Notes: a model not told the origin generated them from the sequence alone. Numbered from the stretch's first letter, positions 35,621 through 46,560 are shown. The stretch: 64,000 nt of DNA from Pisaster brevispinus (GCA_023634235.1 JAMKCF010000014.1:7403001-7467000); one strand, 5' to 3'. Numbers and translations: made by a program.

Positions 35621-36330
35621 CCTAGGGCTTGAAGTTAATTACTGTACCACCTGTTGTGGTGCCGCTCAGGCTATCACTGGTCAAGCCAGGGACTTACGCA
35701 ATGTGGGGGACTCTGTGTGTTACCCTATCGATACACAGTGTCCCAAAAACTACAAACTAACCTGACTTTTCCCAAGCTAAATACATTTAGTTGAAAAATT
35801 AGTTTAACAACAATCTTACAATAATTAAATGCTTTAAACCATGGACTTCTAAGTAGTCAAATAAGTAAACCAAACTATCTTAGGAAGTAAGGGAAAATTG
35901 AAGATGTAGTTATATAGCTTCTCCAGCTACCTTAGTACTTTTGCAACACACATTTCAATGATAGCAGTTTTATCAGAAGTCTCACAAAAGTTTATAAAAA
36001 AAGTGTACTTATACTGAAAGAGGAATATACAAAAATAGCACTAAAGTGATCTATGTCCTAAACAATGGTATATTTGGTAAATGGAAAATTATAAATATCA
36101 ACATACCTGTAAAGAAAGGATGATGAAACCAGTTCTGGTGAATCGCTTTTATTTTAGTTCTTTCTCACCAACAGTCATCCACAATGTGACTGGCTGGGCA
36201 GGAAAGTATCTACATCCAGACTGGCTGCACCGCCGGGGGTCTAAATTTGGCTCTTGAAAAATGAGGGTGAAAGTGGGGTTGCTGCTGTTCAAATTTTAGG
36301 GGGGGGGGTGGAACAAACCACTACTTAAAT
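35621..36330. other. No gene; copy 2 of an 80-bp direct repeat
   Basis: AT-rich DNA. The block at 36109-36188 repeats 33533-33614 directly. A G run (36299-36308) precedes the foldback element. Confidence 0.55.
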
Positions 36331-36331
36331 A

Positions 36332-37238
36332 ATCTAGCCGGGCGCGATATTTTTTTCCATACCACAAGCTAGCTTTGGGGCCACAAAAAAAGCGTTCTGA
36401 TTGGTCCGTTTCTGCAGAGGTCGTGCATTTTAAATAAGGTAAACTAAAGGAAAGCGTTATTACACTTACTGGTGGTACAGGGCCCTGGCCTTGGAGAACA
36501 GCGTGTGTGTGGTGTTAATACAGCGGCACTTGGTACGACCCATTTCTCTATGGTAAGACATTGTGTCCGAGAGTGAAAATTTTGTTAACGGTGTCACGCA
36601 GGGTTAATGACCGAATAAATAATAAGTGGCTAAACCTAGGTCGTAGGTGTGTGAGAGAATCAGAGTGAAAGATGACATCCGTGGAGCAAGGGTGGTTTCC
36701 CTGTTCTGGTCAGTACCGGGGGATTTGAAGAATGTTTGGTGTGTTTATGTTTTGGGGCAATACCTATTGACACGTAGGCCTATTGGGGAAGTCTCTTTGA
36801 CTTGTGATTTGTAAAAGTGTCCTTTCGACAGTGTTTTGCATTAAATTTTGTTCGTTTACACGACTCAGAAACAACAAATAGTTGATACATTAAAAGAAAG
36901 TAGATCATTGGAGTAAAAAAAAAGTGGGCCGGAAATAACATTTCAGTTTGTTTAGTTTTCTTGTAGGCCTACCTCTTGTGTCTATTTTTATTATCACCGA
37001 TTAACATTAGTGACGCCGATAGGGCCCACAGTGTAGTACCAAGTGCCGCTGTATTAACACCACACACACACCGCATGCTGTGCTCCAAGGCCAGGGCCCA
37101 GTACGTGTAACAGCGCTTTCCTTTAGTTTACCTTATTTAAAATGCACGACCTCTGCAGAAACGGACCAATCAGAACGCTATTTTGTGGCCCCATAGCTAG
37201 CGTGTGGTACGGAAAAACAATCGCTAGCCGGGCAGGTC
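36332..37238. mobile_element. Foldback element with about 200-bp inverted arms
   Basis: The left arm (about 36335-36535) and right arm (about 37037-37235) are inverted copies. Shared blocks include CCATACCACAAGCTAGCT, TTCTGATTGGTCCGTTTCTG, TTTAGTTTACCTTATTT (on opposite strands) and the block around GGGCCCTGGCCTTGGAG with its downstream GTGTGGTGTTAATACAGCGG. The 500-bp centre has no ORF. Both outer edges carry CTAGCCGGGC. The class is not known to me. Confidence 0.7.
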
Positions 37239-37448
37239 CCTACACATGTACATCACGTCTCTCTGGCATTGAATGCCCAATAATTGAAATTGTCTCCACA
37301 GTATAATTAAACTGAAGCTGATTTAATTCATCAGGTACCATGGTTACTCTAATTCACTCTTCCAACAATGATTTCTGCTGGTACATTTTGTTGATAGAAT
37401 CCTAAGCCAATTCTTATGCAGGCAGAGTTCTTCTGCAATTAAAATAAA

Positions 37449-40400
37449 GCCCTTTTCACACGAAAAAAACCCCAACATTCCTTGCGAAGAATTTAACGAG
37501 CGCTGAAGTCATCCCACGCCTGACCGCTTTCGCAAGCTTTCACACGACACCAAGTAAAAATGTGACCACGTTCCATGAGACGAGAGTACAGACTTAGCTG
37601 GTTACCACTGAACTATAGAGTTTTTGTTCTTAAACAGCGCTAGTACCAGTTAAATGATGACGTATGTCGCGTTCGACAGTGTGTCGCGGTAAAAAATAAA
37701 CCATGTAAACATTCTTCAAAATGGCTGACACTCACTCGCGAAGACGTTGGGGAGTCCATTCATAATACTATGCCCATAATATCCTCCAAAAAACGAGGAA
37801 ACGATTGCCTTGATAAATATTATGAAGAAGGAAACCGCCCAATCTAAAATGGATGGTTTGACCCAAAACGGCCATGTTTGGCGGGAAATCGCGGACGAGG
37901 TGGCAAATGGTCGCATTTTGAGGAGGAAATGATCTAGTCTTTCAAAAACATGAAAACTTTACATGTTGATTGGCTAGAAATAATAAATGTAAACAAATAT
38001 GAAAACAAAAATCCACCCCTTGGTGTTGAGGAAATGGACGGTCTAGTCTTTCAAAAACATGACAAACTGTACATGTAGATTAGCTAGAAATAATAAATGT
38101 AAACAAATATGACAACAAAGTTAACTGTCTTTGGCTTAGCATGATCCTAGCGTTTCCGGACTACTCTGCAATCAGACATTCCTGACAAGTGATAGTTGTC
38201 ACTGTGTTTGCTTCGCTGTGTTGGCCACAGGCCGCACGATGACACTCATTGCATCTTCTGGTGGTTTTAGACCTCTCCCCTTTGGGACAAATTTGACACC
38301 GCTGCTGGGAGAGTCGGCCGCCAGGATTTCTCTGTACCCGGGGGAAAATGGCTGGCAAACCCACCACTTTCATTGCATCTACCGTGTGTCGCCGTAGTGC
38401 GTCTGGGTGTGCCCTCCGCAAATCGATTTGTGGGCGGGTAAGCGAGAAGATGAGTTCCTCAAGGAAGTGATGGCGGCTTGTTGCGTCCCCTTGCAAATCC
38501 GGATGAATTTGCTGGTACAACACGTATGCATTGATTGCAGCACAGTTCATCATATGGTAAAATACCACCATAGGCCAACGGTTTGTGATACGTGCACAGT
38601 TGTACAAGCTGCACATTTGGTCAACTGTGTCCACGCCAGCCTTAGTGGAGTTGTAGTAATCAATGATTTCTGGTTTATGGGAAGTTGGATGGGTTGATGA
38701 GCCGTGGTGCATTGTGGACAACAACAGGACGTTTCTGTTTGCCCTCGGTACAAATGACACTACAGTATTTATCCCTGAAAACCGGAACAGTGATGATTTC
38801 ACTGCCCTATTGCGGACATTCTCCTTCCGCAAGATTGGTGGAATTTCACGACGATTTCCTTTGATGGTGCCAACAAGGGTTGTTTTGTGGGTGTGGAGGT
38901 GATCGGCCAATTTCTTACTTGTAAAGAAATTGTCGGCGGTGACATTGCGACCAGTTCCGTAGATAGGCTCGACCAAATCCTTGACGACACGGGCACCAAG
39001 TTCTCGCTCCTTTTGGTCTCCCCGTTTTCCGATGTACGGCTGCATATTGTGCACATATTTAGTCCCACTGTCCACCGATGCCCAGAATTTTAAGCCGTAT
39101 TTTGCGGGTTTGTTTGGCATATATTGTCTGAAGGAACACCTACCCCTGAAAGCAACTAATTGTTCGTCAACTGTAACGCTTTCCCCGGGGCTGAAATGAT
39201 GGCGAAGGGCAGTTGCAAACATTTCGAATATATCCCTGATGGCTGCAAACTTATCAGTGGCTTTCCTTTGGGTGCGTGTTGTCTTGTCATCGAAGCAAAG
39301 CAAAGTTGCAAAGTCCTTGAAGCGCCTTCCGGACATGGTGGCCTGGCACAAAGGGCGACAAAATGGCCCCGGATGCCAAAATGATTTTGACCTCTCATGG
39401 CCTGATTTTGTCAGTCCAAGAAAGAAAACCAATCCAAGGAATGAGTGGAGCTCTATATCATGGCCATGTTTATCCAGTTGCGACCTCTCCTTGCCACGCC
39501 CTCCACATTTGTATATTGCACGATGGTCTGCAATAGGGCGTCTGTAAAGAAGAGGTGAAACAGCTCCAATGGCGTTGATGCCCCACCCAAATTTCTTGGA
39601 CCCATTGCCTGGTTGAGGATGTTGGCTGGGGCTGCTCTCGCTGCTGGAGCCGGCTGGTCGCTCCAGATTGTGCCGTTCGGTGATATATTTTCGTCATATC
39701 GTTGGGCCTGTGCTTGTTGATGGCGTTGGGCTGGGCGTCCTTGTTGGGCTGGGCGTCCTGGTTGAGCGGATTGGGCCAGAACGGGTGCAGGCTGATGGCC
39801 TCGTTGCCCTTTTGGCGGTATATGTGTCGGCCGTTTCTTGGGTGGAGGGGCAGGTTCACTGTCAGAACTGCTACTGACAGAACTCATTGAAATTGAGTCT
39901 TTTTCAAATGAATCATCATCAGCTGAAGTATCATCACTTTCCTCTCCACTGTCATCACTTGAGTTGTCATCGAGTATACCACGAGGAACATCATCGCTAG
40001 TGATTCTGCTTGTAGAAGCCATTCTGCTAGAATGAAGTGCTTCAGAAAATTGCAGGCTATTTCAACCAGTGGTCAAACCAATAAGAAACAAAGAAAGATA
40101 AGTGGCTGGTCACCCACATAACCCAAGCTTCGTCTTTTTCACACGAGCACCAGTGGCACAGGTCCTTGGTAATGGGCGCCGCCTGTCTGTCACCTCGTTC
40201 GATTGCGATTATTTAACAAGCTTTCACACGACTAACAGCAACAACTCGAACGTCGCTCGTTTCCCATTGAGAATCATGACCTTTGACCCTATAGTCAAAA
40301 TGTCAGTTGTGCCCATTTACTGAACGCTTTCTTCTACGTTACCAGTGGTTTTCCCGCTTCAGGTTGTTGTCACGCTGCAACTACTGACGACGCGCGAAAG

Positions 40401-40814
40401 GTACCTCGCGAAGTGTGTTTTACGCTACCTTCACCGACTCTTACCTGCCATCTTGGACCTTCAGTTAAGTCCTGTTTAACATCGTTCACTAATTATGGAT
40501 CTGAATGAAAGTGTATTGTCTACAATGTCAGCAACCAACAAGACGGTCAAGAAAAAGAGTAGTCAACGTGTACGGGCCATAGCAAGGGTTCCTCGGTTAG
40601 TGGGCGCGCATCGTTTCACACGACGTATCGTTGCGTTTTTGACATCGGTGCGTTTTTTTGGAGGAGGTCTGGATCTCTGTTAAAAATAGCGAGGGTCCTT
40701 GATTATAATTTAACTAGGATCGGTTTCACACGACTATGAATTGCCATTTTATTCAAGGTCTTGCGATTTTAGTCAAGGTCCCTTGTTAAAACGGTCTCGT
40801 GTGAAAGGGGCTAA
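37449..40814 (-). mobile_element. piggyBac-like transposon, about 3.4 kb
   Basis: The ends AGCCCTTTTCACACGA (left) and, on the other strand, AGCCCCTTTCACACGA (right, 40798-40814) are inverted repeats starting CCC as in piggyBac. The flanks are not a clean TTAA. TTTCACACGA recurs inside both ends (about 37538, 40137, 40222, 40614, 40726), giving multiple subterminal copies. The interior encodes a transposase on the minus strand in two frames. Confidence 0.75.
38161..40022 (-). pseudogene. piggyBac-like transposase, one frameshift
   Basis: N-terminal frame: 40022-39453, 189 aa, an acidic Ser/Asp-rich leader, then a Pro/Gln/Arg-rich stretch, then the start of the DDE-associated domain (PLELFHLFFTDALLQTIVQY). 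It ends at a TAG just where the main frame takes over as ELHSFLGLVFFLGL. Two extra bases (ATATAG instead of ATAG) explain the break. Main frame: to 38161, about 430 aa, with VTVDEQLVAFRGR, the catalytic-type block TADNFFTSKKLADHL, the block YYNSTKAGVDTVDQM, and a C-terminal Cys/His cluster (CQIC...CNECHRAACGQH...CQEC) as in piggyBac zinc-binding ends. Combined length of about 615 aa is normal for the family. No promoter was assessed. The frameshift is the only clear lesion, so the copy is fairly young. Confidence 0.85.
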
Positions 40815-42417
40815 ATTTCAATTTACAACTCATTTGTGTACCCATCACACATAAACATAAACAATGTATCTCCATAGACAATGTGGCACCCTTCCATGAA
40901 AATAATACCATGGAGCAATAACACAGATTTTCTTGCTCCCTTGAAAAAAATTTAGATGGCTGTTCCCTGCTAGCAGCTACTCCCCCACCCCTCCCCCACC
41001 CCTCCCCCTCTCACTCTAACCCCACCCCACCCCACCTATTAATACAGTATAAGTCTTTTCCACTACATGAATTATTTTTACAGTAACTGCCACTTACGTG
41101 TACAGTAGGGCCTACAGGATTTATTTTTGTACAGTAACTGCCATACAATATGAGCAGTACATAAAACAGTCGTCTGAAACATGGACATAAAACAGTGGAG
41201 ACAGCACCTGTGTGTGTGGGAACGGCTGTTTATTTACAACCTTTCACTAGACTAGGATGACTCGTAGCATTGAGCTTTGCTAGCTTGGCAGCGGTGAAAC
41301 TCAAGGGGATTAGATCTGCACACAACAAATGGGCTTATACTTTGTACACAAATGAATAAGCTTCGGCTGGAGCCCAAGCTATCCCACAATATGCCTGACC
41401 TGTATAGCGCTCAATGTTAAAGGTGACTTTAGAACGTCAAACTACTAGAGGGTTTCATTGAGGGTTACATGTAGTTTCAGTGGAATTGGCCCAAACATTT
41501 TTCAGTAATTAAAAAAAGGAAAAAAAGTGCCTTCCGGAGTCTCCCCTTGTTTTTTCGCAGGGTTAAAAAAAGGAAAAAAAGTGCCTTCCGGAGTCTCTCC
41601 TTGTCTTCATGTAATCAATAAAGGGTGCTTTGTTGTAAAAAAAAAAACCCAAAACAAACAAACCCCAAAACACACATTAAAAAACATACAAAAAACAAAC
41701 AAAACGACGACAACAACAAGAACAAGAACAGCAATATTATAATACGTTCTCGAAGACAACATTATTTGGCGGAATGATTTATTGGGAATGTTTGTGTTTG
41801 CAAATCCATACCAAGTTTCCGTGGTTTATAAACTTACAGTCCAAACCCTCTTCCTTATCTTTAAATTCAAACGCGGATATCGATGTCTGGTAGCGTTCAA
41901 ATTAATTCAAGATAATACACTTATTGACCTTGTCATCCTGTAATGTGCCCTTTGTTGGATTTCATGTAAAACGTCTTTGCTTTCAAACTCTTTCCCATCA
42001 TTAAAATCATGTGTATTCAAACTGTTCTTACATGTACATGTAGCTTTTATATCACTCTGTAAATAAAAACATGGACAATGGCAGTAACAATACTGGTCCA
42101 CTTTATACCCCAAAAGAGCTCAGATTGCTGTGTTCCACAAGCCTAGTTTTCAGTTAGAGTTAACATTTCGATTACACAGTAAAACTTCGAACATTTTGGC
42201 AGTAGTATTGGTCACTATGAAGGCACCCACATTCTAGGGTACCACGTGGGTACACACCCTTTTATGGCAGTACGGGGTCCTTTCATTTGTTGTTCAATTT
42301 TTCACTTTTCTGAAGCTCTGTTGGATGCTACTAGAACGAAGAACACATTGCATGGTAGCATGTATGTTTCGTTGTGTAAAGTACCTCGTAAGCTGGTGTA
42401 TGTAAGAACACATTACA
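40815..42417. other. No gene; short direct repeat and simple sequence
   Basis: C-rich run at 40980-41035. AAGTGCCTTCCGGAGTCTC with its A/G-rich leader occurs twice, 52 bp apart (about 41512-41552 and 41564-41604). No exon is supported. Confidence 0.5.
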
Positions 42418-42655
42418 CTCTTAAAAAGACACGGGTCAGAACTGACACTGACCCCGGGTCCCAGGGGGTATGACCCATATGTATGTAAGGCTGACACAGA
42501 AGCTGGTTTTAAAAATGGGGTTTTGACCTTGATTCCGTGTAACAAGTATGACACAGATTCCGGGTCATACTGACCCAGTATGACCCGGAACTGGGTCGGG
42601 CCCCGTGGGACCAGGATCCAGGTCAATTCAGACCCGGACGTCAGTGTATAGTGTA
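42418..42655. repeat. Inverted GACCCGG-type repeat (copy 1)
   Basis: CAGAACTGACACTGACCCCGGGTCC at the left and GACCCGGACGTCAGTGT at the right are roughly inverted, with TGACCCGGAACTGGGTC, TGACACAGATTCCGGGTC and similar words between. Related words recur at 50105-50270 and 51075-51262. Probably a small non-autonomous DNA element family. Confidence 0.5.
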
Positions 42656-42894
42656 TAAAGCCTACTCGATTATATGGCACACGCAGTCTATACATGTACA
42701 TTGAAACCGATAAGGGTAGGGCCTATCTCATTATCGGTCCCTCTTTATAGGGTGAATCCATTATTTATAGGGCGCGCACAATGAGGGTTTCTGCTCATCG
42801 GACTTAAAATGAACGACGACGTGATTTTCAAAGGTGTAAATAATAGCTATCGAAAGGCCGCACTCATATTGCGGGGACATTGTTTAAAATAGAC

Positions 42895-43020
42895 AATAAT
42901 GAGTATGGCAAAGGTCGTGGGTTCGAATCTCAACAGAGTAATTTTCATGTGGACTTTTTTCACACTTGTGATGAGTAAGCAGTGCTTAACACACATTAGT
43001 GTGTAGGAAAAACACAAATA
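42895..43020 (+). mobile_element. SINE family-B fragment (B box and tail)
   Basis: GGCAAAGGTCGTGGGTTCGAATC is the B-box arm. It is followed by AGAGTAATTTTCATGTG, TTTTTTCACA, GAGTAAGCAGTGCTTAACACAC and GTGTAGG with AAAAAC, which matches the tail of the SINEs at 20300-21285. The A-box half is missing. Confidence 0.55.
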
Positions 43021-43513
43021 AGTCTGAACATTTATGTTACGGGATTAGTTTCGGCGACAGACTTACGTCATTGTTACGACTGTAGGTTATTACTTAATAC
43101 TTGAAGTGGATACACTTACAAGAAGCGAAGTGGTTTATGTAAGGAGATAACACGGACATAATGTCAGTGTTAGTGTCATAAAGAAAAGATACTTTAATGT
43201 TTATATATATAAATATAGATACAGCCTGCCTTATGTCTTTGATGGTGTCAATGTCTAAGTGGTTTTCCGATGTCGAGTGGGTTTAATATTAGAGAGTATA
43301 CATTGCACAATGGTTAGGAGATAAATGTGTATACCCTTTGGACATACTGTAAAATGGTTCTTTGATTCCTTGAACTTTGGATTGACTGAGATAAAGAAGC
43401 GATTTTCCTCACCTTTTCAGTACTTTGCCGCGTGTGCTGTATAAGGTGGATGCCATAGAGTGACCCATTTACTACTATGTGCCGTTCAAAGGACTCCACT
43501 TGAATTTGTTCTA

Positions 43514-43539
43514 CTTTTTTTTTTTTTTTTTTTTTTTGC
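43514..43539. repeat. Homopolymer T run
   Basis: More than 20 T residues in a row, about 110 bp beyond the 3' end of the minus-strand gene. It may mark the poly(A) of a retrotransposed sequence on the minus strand. Confidence 0.6.
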
Positions 43540-43632
43540 TGGTGGAACTAGGCCTGTTTTCTGACCAAACGTTGGGTTTTTATGGAGGCTTCACAATATA
43601 CGTCCTTAACATTATACAAAATGATAAACAAT

Positions 43633-43643
43633 GTATAAATAAT
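43633..43643 (-). promoter_or_regulatory. AU-rich element (UUAUUUAUA) just after the stop
   Basis: On the minus strand TTATTTATA lies about 10-20 bases after the stop codon of the 240-aa gene. It matches the nonamer UUAUUUA(U/A)(U/A) that destabilises many short-lived mRNAs. In AT-rich DNA such a match is not rare. Confidence 0.25.
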
Positions 43644-43651
43644 TAAACACA

Positions 43652-45023
43652 TTACAGCGATGTCTTCTCGAGTGTTGAGCCGTAGTTAACTGAATATCTC
43701 TCGGGAAGATTTTCTCTCATTGCCTGCACTGTGCTCCATTCAACCAGGAGTTCGTCTACAATCTCTGCCATCTTGTTGCTAAGGCATCCTGGGCTGTCGT
43801 ACTTGGATCCTTGAACGGCTTCTAGTGCGTCTAAAATCTCACTGAGAGAGTCTCTTATAATATTAATGTTAGTCTCCATTTTGAAACGGCTCTCTTTGTC
43901 AGATGAGAATGTCTGGGAGACCTGCAGTATCGTCTTAGATTCCTGTGACGAAAATTGGTCATATAAACATAAATTGGAAAAGAAACAAACCCTTTAAAGT
44001 TTCCCCTTTTTAGATTCCGTTCCCTTTGTAGATAACATCTGTTTACCTGATTAAACACTGACTCGTACTGGGGACTTTTCGTGGTCCCTTCCTCATCTAC
44101 ATTGTTTTCCAATACTATGAGCAAATACATGCGATTCTTTTTTGTACTGCTCTGTACGGAGCCCCTAAACGGGAGATGAATTTTTTAAATAGGCGGCAAG
44201 TAAATCAAAATTGAGAGGTGTAAAAAAATATATAAATAAAACAAAATAAGGCCTAGTGATGAAAACAAAATATGGGATCTGAAAAAAAAAAAATAATTCG
44301 GAGAGACAAACAAATTGAGAGGTAAAAACAAAATTTCCTCTCAGTTACCTTGAGGTTCGAAGCCATATATTCGAATGGAAGAATTTTTTTTCACCTATGA
44401 ATGTTTTTTCTCTTCTAATTGTTTTTTTCACTTGCCGCCTATTTAAAAAAGTCATCTCCCGTTTAAGGGCTCCGTACAGAGCAGTAAAAAAAAACCACAT
44501 GTTTTTTTTAAAAACAAAATCATGTTCCTTTAGGGGCTCCGTACCCCCATAGCTCTGCCCATTGGTCGTATTCTTATAAAGCGGGCCCAGCAGCCAATAC
44601 CTTTGAATCAGTTTTTCATTGTAGTCAACATTTCCTTCAGTTAATTAAAGAAAAGAAAAGAAATCAATTGTTAAAACAGGTTTAATGAAAACTTACATCT
44701 TCAAGTATTTGAAACAAGTTAGGAAATGATTTCTTTGCTTGTTCATCGATGTTTGGTCGCCTTTCAAGCCGTCGATAGAGCCGCTCCTGGAGAACAACGA
44801 GCGGAGCAATGACCTTTAGCAGCTGACCCAACCTGTAATGACGTGCCAGTGCAGCTAAGGTAGGCGTCTCTCCAGCCGTTGCATTGTGTGTGAACTTGTT
44901 TTTGCAGTGGTCTGTATCCTGTGCTTCTCGGTGAGAGTTTAAGCATGACGTCAGACAAACGGATGACTCGTAAAGACGCCGGGTTGGGGGTTTCATCGAC
45001 CGAACCAGTCCATTTTCTGACAT
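43652..45023 (-). CDS. Unrecognised 3-exon gene, 240-aa helical protein
   Basis: Exons on the minus strand: 45023-44697 (109 aa), 44151-44047 (35 aa), 43942-43652 (96 aa plus stop). Donors are GTAAGT and GTAAAC, acceptors are CAG, and both introns are phase 0. The ATG directly follows CTTACGTCTAG, a good acceptor, so a further 5' exon is likely. Exon 1 has three Cys (CLTSC...C), one possible N-glycosylation site (HNAT), then a long amphipathic helix (LAALARHYRLGQLLKVIAPL). Exon 3 has two helices with a lone Cys between them (PGCLSNK), the last with DELLVEWSTVQAMRENL. No enzyme motif, membrane segment or repeat is seen. Four to five helices, phase-0 introns and a short size would fit a four-helix cytokine, but this is only a hypothesis. 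Without the upstream exon a signal peptide cannot be judged. Confidence 0.6.
44155..44476. mobile_element. MITE with TACGGAGCCCCTAA ends, in intron 2 of the 240-aa gene
   Basis: The left end TACGGAGCCCCTAAACGGG, then AGATGAATTTTTTAAATAGG and CGGCAAGT, is mirrored by ACTTGCCGCCTATTTAAAAA, then GTCATCTCCCGTTTAAGGG and CTCCGTA. The inversion extends a few bases beyond the ends (GTACTGCTCTG / CAGAGCAGTA). A third copy of the end (CCTTTAGGGGCTCCGTA) is at 44527-44543. The same end sequence bounds the 827-bp foldback element at 62600-63426, so they belong to one family. Confidence 0.7.
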
Positions 45024-45980
45024 CTAGACGTAAGAAATAAATAAGACCATACTATAAAGATGGGGTTTTAACTTGGGTCGGATGATCTTATTTTATAGTG
45101 TTATCAAACCAAAGCACAGTTTTAAAAGATACTATGTGAGCATTTATTTTCCCAAGGGGTAACACCGTGGGTTTTTAAAAAGAATGAATGAGTTACCAGT
45201 TGATAGTATCCAATAACAATGTAATACAATTGAGCCAATTTGATTGAATTTCATTAACTTTGGTGGTCAACGGTAACGCGTGTGAATTTTTATCTATTAA
45301 TTAATTATTTCTTATAATAAACTGCACCATTTTCAAATAGATAAAATACTTATGAAATTGAAAAAACAAACAAAACTACAACACCTAAAAGTTTACGTTA
45401 ATATTGTGTAAAAGGCCACTGTATTTGACACTTTTTCATGGAAAATTTGAAAATTACGTCATAAGTGCCATTAGTGTATAGTCTCATGGGTCCGTACATT
45501 CCACACATGTTATTTTAGTTTCGTCAATTTCAATGCCGTTGTCATTGAATATCAAGGAACTGCAGGACTGAACTCGCTATCAAAAATCTGCTGATCCATG
45601 CTATTTTAAATGAGAGGTCAAATTGGAAGTTCGCAAATTATGTATATTATTATAATTTACACCATTTTAAAGTGAGGTTACAGACTTGCAATGTGTTCGT
45701 GCAATTCAAGCGACTCCATTGTATTACAAAACTGAATTTACAAATTTTACTGCTGCAAAGCGAACTTAAGAAAACAACTGGACTTGTACATAAAGAAAAA
45801 ACGCTGGTAGTAAAAATAAATTCAAAAAGTGCATCGCCTCTGATTTGACATTTTAAAGGATTTATAAGCCAATTTATCAGCCTCATTCTGACGGGTTCTG
45901 TATTTCGGATGCAGTGACGCACTCAAGGCACATAAAACATATACGTGTAAATAATGCAATTTACTGTTAAAAGAATATAT
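45024..45980. other. No gene seen upstream of the 240-aa gene
   Basis: AT-rich sequence where the missing 5' exon or promoter of the minus-strand gene should lie. No exon with a start codon and a phase-matched donor could be picked out by eye. Confidence 0.4.
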
Positions 45981-45984
45981 ATAC

Positions 45985-46058
45985 CCTCTGACGAAGGTCC
46001 GGTCTGGATCGAAAGCTAAGGCCATCTCCCCTACTAATTTTATATATATATATATATA
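45985..46058 (+). ncRNA. Hammerhead-like motif of a Penelope-like element end (copy 2)
   Basis: CTGACGA (45988), then a hairpin GGTCC-ggtct-GGATC, then GAAA (46011), has the order of the hammerhead core CUGANGA - stem II - GAAA. An unpaired A sits before stem II and stem III is not evident, so activity is uncertain. It is followed by CTCCCCTACTAATTTT and a TA run. This block is the inverted copy of 46572-46630, which lies at the 3' end of the Penelope-like element. Confidence 0.4.
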
Positions 46059-46061
46059 TAT

Positions 46062-46242
46062 CAAGTCATGAACCACAAGGGAAACTGACTGGGAAATTTT
46101 ATTTAAATAGTTTGGGTTTGAACAAAGAAAAATTTACTGAAGCGGGACTTGAACCAACGACCTCCGGATTAACGTACCGGCGCTCTACCAACTAAGCTAT
46201 CCAGCCCTATGTTGGCGGTCTCCCTATTAGTCAATATCTTTG
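46062..46242 (-). mobile_element. tRNA-derived SINE (family A), copy 1 of a tandem pair
   Basis: The minus strand reads GGGCTGGATAGCTTAGTTGG, then TAGAGCGCCGGTACG and GGTCGTTGGTTCAAGTCCCGC: A box, anticodon arm and B box of a tRNA-like head. The tail follows to AAGTCATGAACCACAAGGG on the plus strand. It is a near-identical copy of 46378-46560. Confidence 0.75.
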
Positions 46243-46377
46243 TTCGGGGTGCCAGTCAGAAGCCATACAACCGTTAACTGCCGTGTGGCCAGGGATCACA
46301 CCCACGTTTACGATTCAACCTGGGAAGCGGCAGCCACGGGATCACCTTAAGGGGATGCGACTTTTTTATATTAAATA

Positions 46378-46560
46378 TCAAGTCATGAACCACAAGGGAA
46401 ACTGACTGGGAAATTTTATTTAAATAGTTTGGGTTTGAACAAAGAAAAATTGACTGGAGCGGGACGTGAACCAACGACCTCCGGATTAACGTACCGGCGC
46501 TCTACCAACTGAGCTATCCAGCCCTATGTTGGCGGTCTCCCTATTAGTCAATATCTTTGT
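46378..46560 (-). mobile_element. tRNA-derived SINE (family A), copy 2 of a tandem pair
   Basis: Same sequence as 46062-46242 except for a few changes (e.g. AACTGAGC for AACTAAGC, GGGACGTGAACC for GGGACTTGAACC). The offset is 317 bp and the orientation is the same. The unit between them (46243-46377) is present once. The pair may be a tandem duplication or two insertions. Confidence 0.75.

Noticed and set aside
39238..39500. Intron instead of frameshift in the piggyBac-like transposase
   Set aside because: The two frames overlap directly and a 2-bp difference joins conserved motifs; no GT-AG pair would restore the frame without losing them.
38407..40035. Several plus-strand ORFs of 60-102 codons
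   Set aside because: Shadows of the piggyBac-like transposase on the other strand.
46138..46205. Pair of tRNA genes at 46.1 and 46.5 kb
   Set aside because: Both heads carry the same SINE tail, and a third truncated copy is at 5.1 kb.
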